Source: Crateriforma conspicua
Lineage (GTDB): Bacteria > Planctomycetota > Planctomycetia > Pirellulales > Pirellulaceae
Length of the DNA stretch: 64,000 nt
Direction: 5' to 3'
Assembly (NCBI RefSeq): GCF_007752935.1
Contig: NZ_CP036319.1
Location: 1,178,001 to 1,242,000, forward strand
Under the pieces are notes generated by a model. That model ran no database searches. It saw only the letters and a program-made list of their open reading frames with translations, and was not told the DNA's origin. The position numbers were made by a program, and so were the translations under genes. Numbering within the stretch: the first letter of the stretch is position 1; the number at the start of each line of letters is the position of its first letter. Of this stretch, positions 58,593-64,000 are shown piece by piece.

Positions 58593-61349
58593 CTACTGGG
58601 TGACGCGAGTCTGCGCGACGGCGCGGGTGGCGGCCGAAGATCGGTTGCTGGTGGCTTCGACGACCAGTTGAAAGTCCTGCGGGATCGTGCTGGTCACCGT
58701 CAGCTGGTACTGCAACGATTCACCCGCCAACAAGCTGCGGATCGGTTCGGGCGAAACACGATCGCCGAAACGGGTGAACTGATTGGCGGATGGATTTTGC
58801 GTCGGATAGATGCTTTCAACCCGAACCCCCGCGGGGACGATGATGTCCAGGGTCACGTCGCTTTCGACGGCGGTGGTGTTGTTGGTGATGGTGACCGTGT
58901 AGGGAATCGGCAGATTGGCCCGGGGGCTGATTTCACGTTGTTGAACGTTCAGCTGAAGCGGGCCGCCGGCCTGCGGATTGCCGGCCGCGGGTGGATTCGT
59001 ATTTGGAACGGTCGGCGGCAAACCCGGGCGATCCGATGGCGATTCTGGTGGACCGGCGTTGGCGCCCGCAGCGATGCGGACGATCCGGCTGTCTTCGCCA
59101 CGGGCCCCCTGGTCGGATTCTGCGGTGAAGATGACTTGGCATCGATCCGATGGTGCGATCACCAGGAATTGCCCTTGCAGCAATACCGACTGGCCCGGCT
59201 CCATGCGGCCGATCGCCCACGAAACCAGATATTCGCCCAAGCGAGACTGATCGGCACCACGCGTTGCTTGTTGCAATTGCAGTTGCGGGTCAAACACCAT
59301 CACGGCACGGACGTCTTCCAGCGGAACTTGACCGGTGTTGGTCACACGCCCGTTGAAGAATCGCGTTTCGCCGACGGTGAACGATTCGTTGGATTCCAGG
59401 GTGACCGACATCGCGGGCGTCGGCGGAACCGGATTGATCGCGATGATGCATGATTCCGCGGCGTCCCGTTGCCCGCCGTCGGCGGTAACCTGAACCGTGA
59501 TGCATCGTTGCCCGGGCTCGGACGGCACGTATTCGACCATGCTTTCCCATACGCCGCCCGCCTGCAGCGGTCCTTCTTCACGTGGGCTTTCACCCACACG
59601 TTCTTGGGTTTGCAGGTGAGTCATGGCTTGGTCGCCTTCGGCACGCAGCAAGACATTGCTGAGCGGACGGTCACCGGTGTTACGAACCAGGACGTCAAAC
59701 ACCGCGGTCTGGCCGACTTCCACGCGGTCCTGTCGCGGCCGAACTTCGATACTTAGCGATGGCTGGTAAACGTTGGTCCGCACGGCGGCTTGGGAGGCCA
59801 AACCGGGTTCGCCACGAGCGACGAAGGTCAGGATGTTGCTGTTGCGTGCGGTCACATCGGCCAGGATTTCCAGCTCGGTCTGGGGTTCGATCCGAGGCAC
59901 GTTCCAGACGATTTGGCCCGGCGTGACCACGGCGAACTGGTCTTGGGTGCCCAATACGACGCCGTCGGGTTTATTCAGCGTGATCTGCACGTCGGTCACC
60001 GGTTGGTCACCAGGATTCGACACGATCGCCTTGACCACGTACGGTTGCTCATAACCGGCGACTTCGGGGCCGAACGCTTCGACGCGCAGTTGCGGGGAAC
60101 TCCACGTCACGCGTGTTTGTCCGCGACGCAGGGTCAGTGTCGGCATGTTGTCGGTTTGCCCGCCGGGCCGGATGACGCTGATGTCGATATCGGCGGTGCC
60201 GGAGGTGCCTTCGATCGGCAGCAGTTCGGCGGTCGCGTTGCCGTTTTCGTCGACTTCGACTTCCACGACGTCGGAACCTTCGGTGCCACCGAAACGTGCC
60301 AGGTCGCCTTGGCGAAGCTGATAGCGAACGCGCCAACCTTTGGCGGGAATATTGTTTTCGCTTCGCATCACACGCGTGGTCAACGAAACAGGGCTTCCCG
60401 CGGGGACGATTTGCGTTGCCGGGAATTGAACGACGGCATCGATCCAGTAGATCGTTGCGGTCGCTTTGCGTTGGTCCCAGCAATCGCTTTCCGGGGCCAG
60501 CACCGTAACGCGGCTGACGCCTTCGGTCGGGCTGTTGATCGAAAGCCAGGTTTGACCCTTTTCCAACTTCACATCGTCACGCGGATCCAGATTGCCGCGG
60601 GTGATCAAGGCAGCCTTGGTGCTGGTCACACCACGAGCAAAGCCCGGATCTTTCTTTTCAGATGTCTTGATGCCGGCCAATTTGTGCAGCAAGCCTGGAT
60701 CATCATCACCGACGTCGATGAATTGTCCGACGCTTTCGGGTGACAGCATCCATTCCAAAGGCTGGCCCATTTGCAGGTAGCCATCGGTACCACAAATGCC
60801 GGACATCAGAATCACCTCACCACCGACCGGTGCGATGATCTTTTGGGGTGTCAGCAAAATGCAGCCGCGCTGTCCACGCTGGGGCAAGGTTGCCGGATCG
60901 GAATCGATTTCGGCACCCAACAGAACCGCCGGCGGTCCGGTGGCGCAGGATCCGCTGCACCCGGGGCCGGGAACGCAGGGTTCGTCGCTTGCCGCCACAC
61001 CGGCCGGTGCGGGTTCCAAGCAATCGGGCGGATCGACCGGAGTTTCAAAAGCCGGATTGGGCGTTTGGAATAGCGGGCAATTTCCCAAGCAGTCTCCGAT
61101 GCCCGACAAGCAACGCATGCACTGACAGCCTTCGCCATTGGTGCACGGCAATGCCAAAGATGTCGTGGTGGGCAGTGGTTGGAACAGGCAACTGCCGGTC
61201 GGATCCACCGCCGGCAATCGAAGACGGCTGCATCCTCCCAACGCGGCGACCACCAAAAGCGGCACCAACACGGCGATGCACCGGAGCCCTCGTCGTCGTC
61301 GCGACGATGATTCCGGGGTATCGGCGGTGATTGCAATGGACACGTTCAT
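58593..61349 (-). CDS. Cys-rich lipoprotein with CARDB/DUF11-like repeats
   Basis: A protein of about 918 residues starting at ATG 61349. The signal ends in the lipobox LGGC (37-40), so Cys40 is lipidated. A Cys-rich region of about 110 residues follows (e.g. CTNGEGCQCMRCLSGIGDC), with over a dozen Cys. The remainder is a series of immunoglobulin-like beta domains with motifs such as VVKAIVSNPGDQPVTDVQI, FDVLVRNTGDRPLSNVLLR and FNGRVTNTGQVPLEDVRAV, the CARDB/DUF11 type. Such repeats form extended surface stalks. A longer frame to 61457 adds residues without a signal. Confidence 0.82.
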   Translation of the reverse strand: MNVSIAITADTPESSSRRRRGLRCIAVLVPLLVVAALGGCSRLRLPAVDPTGSCLFQPLPTTTSLALPCTNGEGCQCMRCLSGIGDCLGNCPLFQTPNPAFETPVDPPDCLEPAPAGVAASDEPCVPGPGCSGSCATGPPAVLLGAEIDSDPATLPQRGQRGCILLTPQKIIAPVGGEVILMSGICGTDGYLQMGQPLEWMLSPESVGQFIDVGDDDPGLLHKLAGIKTSEKKDPGFARGVTSTKAALITRGNLDPRDDVKLEKGQTWLSINSPTEGVSRVTVLAPESDCWDQRKATATIYWIDAVVQFPATQIVPAGSPVSLTTRVMRSENNIPAKGWRVRYQLRQGDLARFGGTEGSDVVEVEVDENGNATAELLPIEGTSGTADIDISVIRPGGQTDNMPTLTLRRGQTRVTWSSPQLRVEAFGPEVAGYEQPYVVKAIVSNPGDQPVTDVQITLNKPDGVVLGTQDQFAVVTPGQIVWNVPRIEPQTELEILADVTARNSNILTFVARGEPGLASQAAVRTNVYQPSLSIEVRPRQDRVEVGQTAVFDVLVRNTGDRPLSNVLLRAEGDQAMTHLQTQERVGESPREEGPLQAGGVWESMVEYVPSEPGQRCITVQVTADGGQRDAAESCIIAINPVPPTPAMSVTLESNESFTVGETRFFNGRVTNTGQVPLEDVRAVMVFDPQLQLQQATRGADQSRLGEYLVSWAIGRMEPGQSVLLQGQFLVIAPSDRCQVIFTAESDQGARGEDSRIVRIAAGANAGPPESPSDRPGLPPTVPNTNPPAAGNPQAGGPLQLNVQQREISPRANLPIPYTVTITNNTTAVESDVTLDIIVPAGVRVESIYPTQNPSANQFTRFGDRVSPEPIRSLLAGESLQYQLTVTSTIPQDFQLVVEATSNRSSAATRAVAQTRVTQ

Positions 61350-61528
61350 CACTTCGGCGCTTGGACATTCCTGTCGATCTGGTAAAGCTTTCGGGACGAA
61401 CAGAGTTCGGCCGTCGAAACCTACCACGCCGTTGGTGACGATGATGCGAAAACGCAACGTCGGATGATGCCAAAAAGCAACGTGACCACGCGAAGCTTAT
61501 CGGCTGTAGCGATTGTGCCGGATGATCA

Positions 61529-62797
61529 TCACAAAACTTCGGTTGCCGCGGCGAAAACCCGCTTGCCTTGGCGGCCAATCCATAACGTGATCGGCGTTTG
61601 ACCGCATTCGCGATAACGCTTTTGTAGTGACGAGGGATTGTGATCGGTGCCGCGGACCTTGATTGCTTGCGGGAACCAATCGTTTTGACGCAACAGCTTG
61701 CGTAACTTGCGATCGTCGGCGGTTCCCGCCCAGATCACGCGTCCATGAATCGCAAATCCGGCTAGATCGCCAGCGATATCCCGTGCCGCGTCTTGAACAC
61801 ACAGAAACCCGCTGGCCCGGTGCAACAGCCCGGCACCGATTCGATGTGCAAACGCGGTGGTCAACCCGGCCGCCCGTATTGCAGAATCGGGATCGACCAT
61901 CCAATCGCCCTCGCCAATCGATGCAATGATTGGGACCGCGTTTTCGTCCACCGATTCGGATTCGCTGGGTGCGAAGTGGCGCAAGCTGCCGTCGCCACGC
62001 ACGACCACCGCCGAAACGGATGATTCGGCCAAGCCCGCCGTCTGGACCACGGACCCAATCCACAGCGTTTGCTCCCGGACGTCGCCACGCCAGGAGAACC
62101 AGCTGCGGTGCATCGGGCACTGTTGCAGTGATTCGGTCTCGTCGATCAAAGGCTGCAATCGTGCGGCGGGAGCAAATTTGATTGCGGCCGATCGTGATTG
62201 CACGGCGATAGGCACGAATTCGTCCCACCGCGGCGAATAGGCTTCCGGATGAACCGTGCGTCCGCCCGGCGTGGCTCGACGATCCGGATCGATATGCAGA
62301 ACGCAGCGATCGTCCAGCGGAACCGATTGCACGTCTTGTTGCAGTGGACGGACCCAGTCCGACAGTCCCGATTGCGCGGCGTTTTGTTCCAACATGTGCA
62401 GCAGGGTTTCGTCCTGATCGACCGCCAGGACGGGCGATTTCCATCGACGGTCCCTTGCGGCACGAGCCAATTCCAGTGTGTCGCCGCCCATGCCACAGCA
62501 GGCGTCGACGATTCGACATTCCGGGCCGGCTGAATCAAGCAGCCAATTCGATTTGATTTTTGCAACTTGCGATGGCGTCGCCTGTTGCAACGATCTTTCG
62601 GTGGCCCACCAAATGCCATCGCCGAACTTGCGTCTGGCTTTCGGTTGCAGCATGGCAACGGCGACGCATTGGTGAACCGCGTCGCCACCGAGCTGTTGCT
62701 TCAGTTGACGAATCAATGCACCGGAGGCCGGGATATTCCCGTCGGGGTGCTGCTTACAAAGGGCGGCCAACGCTTGGTGAGCTTGTTCGGAAATCAT
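61529..62797 (-). CDS. SAM-dependent methyltransferase with THUMP-like C-terminal domain
   Basis: A 422-residue protein starting at ATG 62797 (MISEQAHQALAALCKQH). The SAM-binding loop is CCGMGGDT (100-107), followed by VLAVDQDE; the DPDRR segment (VLHIDPDRRATPGG) matches the catalytic loop of this class. The C-terminal 100 residues (PQAIKVRGTDHNPSSLQKRY and LWIGRQGKRVFAA) fit the THUMP-like domain often paired with such methyltransferases. The target is probably RNA, but not shown. Another ATG at 62854 is possible. Confidence 0.8.
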   Translation of the reverse strand: MISEQAHQALAALCKQHPDGNIPASGALIRQLKQQLGGDAVHQCVAVAMLQPKARRKFGDGIWWATERSLQQATPSQVAKIKSNWLLDSAGPECRIVDACCGMGGDTLELARAARDRRWKSPVLAVDQDETLLHMLEQNAAQSGLSDWVRPLQQDVQSVPLDDRCVLHIDPDRRATPGGRTVHPEAYSPRWDEFVPIAVQSRSAAIKFAPAARLQPLIDETESLQQCPMHRSWFSWRGDVREQTLWIGSVVQTAGLAESSVSAVVVRGDGSLRHFAPSESESVDENAVPIIASIGEGDWMVDPDSAIRAAGLTTAFAHRIGAGLLHRASGFLCVQDAARDIAGDLAGFAIHGRVIWAGTADDRKLRKLLRQNDWFPQAIKVRGTDHNPSSLQKRYRECGQTPITLWIGRQGKRVFAAATEVL

Positions 62798-62998
62798 GTT
62801 GTTCGGGTCGTAACGGTGGTCGCAAACGCATCGGTCACGCAAGGTGGGTGACATGATTCACAGTCGCCGCGTCTTTGCTGCCGAAACAATTCGATGACCC
62901 GCAGCGCCCGTTCGGCTGTGGATGATGCATCGTCCACGGACGCCCGTGCCGTCGTCTCCTCTCTCCCAACCTACTTCGTTCGTTGCAACGACATCGTC

Positions 62999-63772
62999 AT
63001 GTTCAAACGCACCAGGCTAGCAGCTCTTATCATCACCGCCGCCGGAACACCCTACGTGGTGACCGAAACCGACCTTGGTCGCGGTGCCTCCGATGCCGTC
63101 GTGCAAATGGTTTCGACGGACGGTTCGACGGTCAACTTTTCGGATGAATACGCGATCCATTCGCATCATGAGGTCGAAGCGTTGCGGGCGCAAGATCCAC
63201 AGCGATATCGCTATGAAGCGGATTTGACTCGCAAGCTTGGCGGATCATTGCCCGCCTTGGAAGACGACAATTCGCTGGTGGGCGGTCAGATCCCTGATCT
63301 GCGTGAAGTGCTGCGGTTCGACATCAATGATCGGTGGGTGATCGAGCGTTTCGCTCGCGTCAGCACGGTCTTGGCCGACACGCGATTGGAAGGCCTTCGT
63401 GTTCCAATCGTGACGGGGACCCAGGCAAGCGACATGGCCGGAACACTGACCTATTACTTCGATCACGGCGGAGTGCTTCAACGCATCCAATTGCACGGAT
63501 TTACCGGCGATCCTTCTCGGTTGATCCAAGCGATGACGCAGTTCTATGGCTTGCAGCCTGAACCGACTTTGGAAGCCGGTGTGTACACCAAACGCTGGAA
63601 CGGCATGCCGGTTCAGTTCTTGCGGCTCACTCACGCCCCCGTCGTTTACTCCGACGCGGTGCACCAGAAGTACACGGTGTTCATTGAACTGAACCAACCC
63701 AACTTGGGGTACGGGATCAGCGAAGAAGCACAGCGGATCATCCACGCCGATCGCAACACCGGACGTTGGTGA
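62999..63772 (+). CDS. Conserved hypothetical protein, possibly DUF6690
   Basis: A 257-residue protein starting at ATG 62999. A weak hydrophobic N-terminus (LAALIITAAGTPYVV) could be an export signal. The body is a mixed alpha/beta domain with ITDRWVIERF-like segments, LTYYFDHGGVLQRIQLHGFTG and FIELNQPNLGYGISEEAQRI; I recall this pattern from a planctomycete family of unknown function, but I cannot check the family number. The gene is divergent from the methyltransferase gene. No function is assigned. Confidence 0.7.
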   Translation: MFKRTRLAALIITAAGTPYVVTETDLGRGASDAVVQMVSTDGSTVNFSDEYAIHSHHEVEALRAQDPQRYRYEADLTRKLGGSLPALEDDNSLVGGQIPDLREVLRFDINDRWVIERFARVSTVLADTRLEGLRVPIVTGTQASDMAGTLTYYFDHGGVLQRIQLHGFTGDPSRLIQAMTQFYGLQPEPTLEAGVYTKRWNGMPVQFLRLTHAPVVYSDAVHQKYTVFIELNQPNLGYGISEEAQRIIHADRNTGRW

Positions 63773-64000
63773 TCGCCGTTGTGGTGGGGCGGTTTTGGCC
63801 CAGTGGAGGTGCGGTCCTTTGTCGCTTTTCTTCAAGCTGAATCCGCATTGCAAACACTGAAGGTTCTCTCTGACTCCATACTTCGGTTACGGATGTGTTT
63901 TACCGCGTTAACGCCGGAACTAGGCGGTCTAGTTCGGTGTTAATGACCGATAGAAGGATCAGGGCCAATCAACGCTCGGTTCGGCGACGATCGCCGGGAT
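63773..64000. other. Right-edge intergenic region with long palindrome
   Basis: The last 228 bp contain no convincing gene and are less GC-rich. The main element is an imperfect palindrome at 63908-63943: TTAACGCCGGAACTAG and CTAGTTCGGTGTTAA (15-16 bp arms, one bulge and one mismatch) around the loop GCGGT. There is no T-run after it, so it may be an operator or a transcript-end structure. Confidence 0.55.

Overview
The window is a stretch of ordinary, gene-dense chromosome from a planctomycete, most likely a Pirellulaceae member close to Rhodopirellula. This rests on high GC, weak or absent Shine-Dalgarno sites, a DUF1501 protein next to a haem-binding DUF1549/DUF1553 (PSD1) protein, a secreted sulfatase, a PEP-CTERM protein, futalosine-pathway menaquinone genes, and several secreted proteins of the type I associate with planctomycetes. 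The assignment is inference from gene content. I see no rRNA, tRNA, CRISPR array, insertion sequence, prophage or integrase.

Layout. 1-4.2 kb: 5' part of a leucyl aminopeptidase, a UbiD-family decarboxylase and a sulfatase. 4.3-6.7 kb: five consecutive minus-strand pseudopilin-like genes in the order expected for GspG-H-I-J-K, with a terminator-like hairpin after the first. 7-14 kb: a PfkB sugar kinase, a leuC-leuD-BNR propeller unit, and a hypothetical protein overlapping a glycerophosphodiester phosphodiesterase. 14-18 kb: an HtrA-type protease and threonyl-tRNA synthetase. 18.2-22.3 kb: a MacAB-like exporter unit whose adaptor ends in EF-hands. 22.6-30.3 kb: minus-strand genes for a UDP-sugar pyrophosphorylase, a lipoate ligase, a very large FtsX-type permease, MqnD and MqnB. 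30.3-38.3 kb: carA, a TPR protein, DUF1501 and PSD1. 38.7-44 kb: a secreted aldose epimerase, a YidC insertase carrying a PDZ-like domain, and a guanine deaminase preceded by a 14-bp tandem repeat. 44-51.7 kb: a CxxCH protein, tyrS, ispD, a small membrane protein, a UvrD/PcrA helicase and a PEP-CTERM protein. 51.7-64 kb: a GAF plus PP2C-like protein, a ketosynthase-like protein without its active-site Cys, a secretin-like protein, a small basic protein, an SDR lacking its catalytic Tyr, a Cys-rich lipoprotein, a THUMP-like methyltransferase and a conserved hypothetical.

How genes work together. MqnB and MqnD are consecutive futalosine-pathway enzymes, and the UbiD protein could serve a later decarboxylation in the same pathway. 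LeuC and LeuD form isopropylmalate isomerase. The adaptor, ATPase and permease at 18-22 kb form one tripartite exporter. The pseudopilins would assemble a short pilus-like fibre with an ATPase, platform protein and secretin encoded elsewhere.

The clearest candidates for new biology are the compact pseudopilin operon, the YidC-PDZ and adaptor-EF-hand fusions, and three apparent pseudo-enzymes (ketosynthase Cys to Glu, SDR Tyr to Ile, PP2C-like domain without metal ligands). All calls come from reading the sequence; no database search was run.
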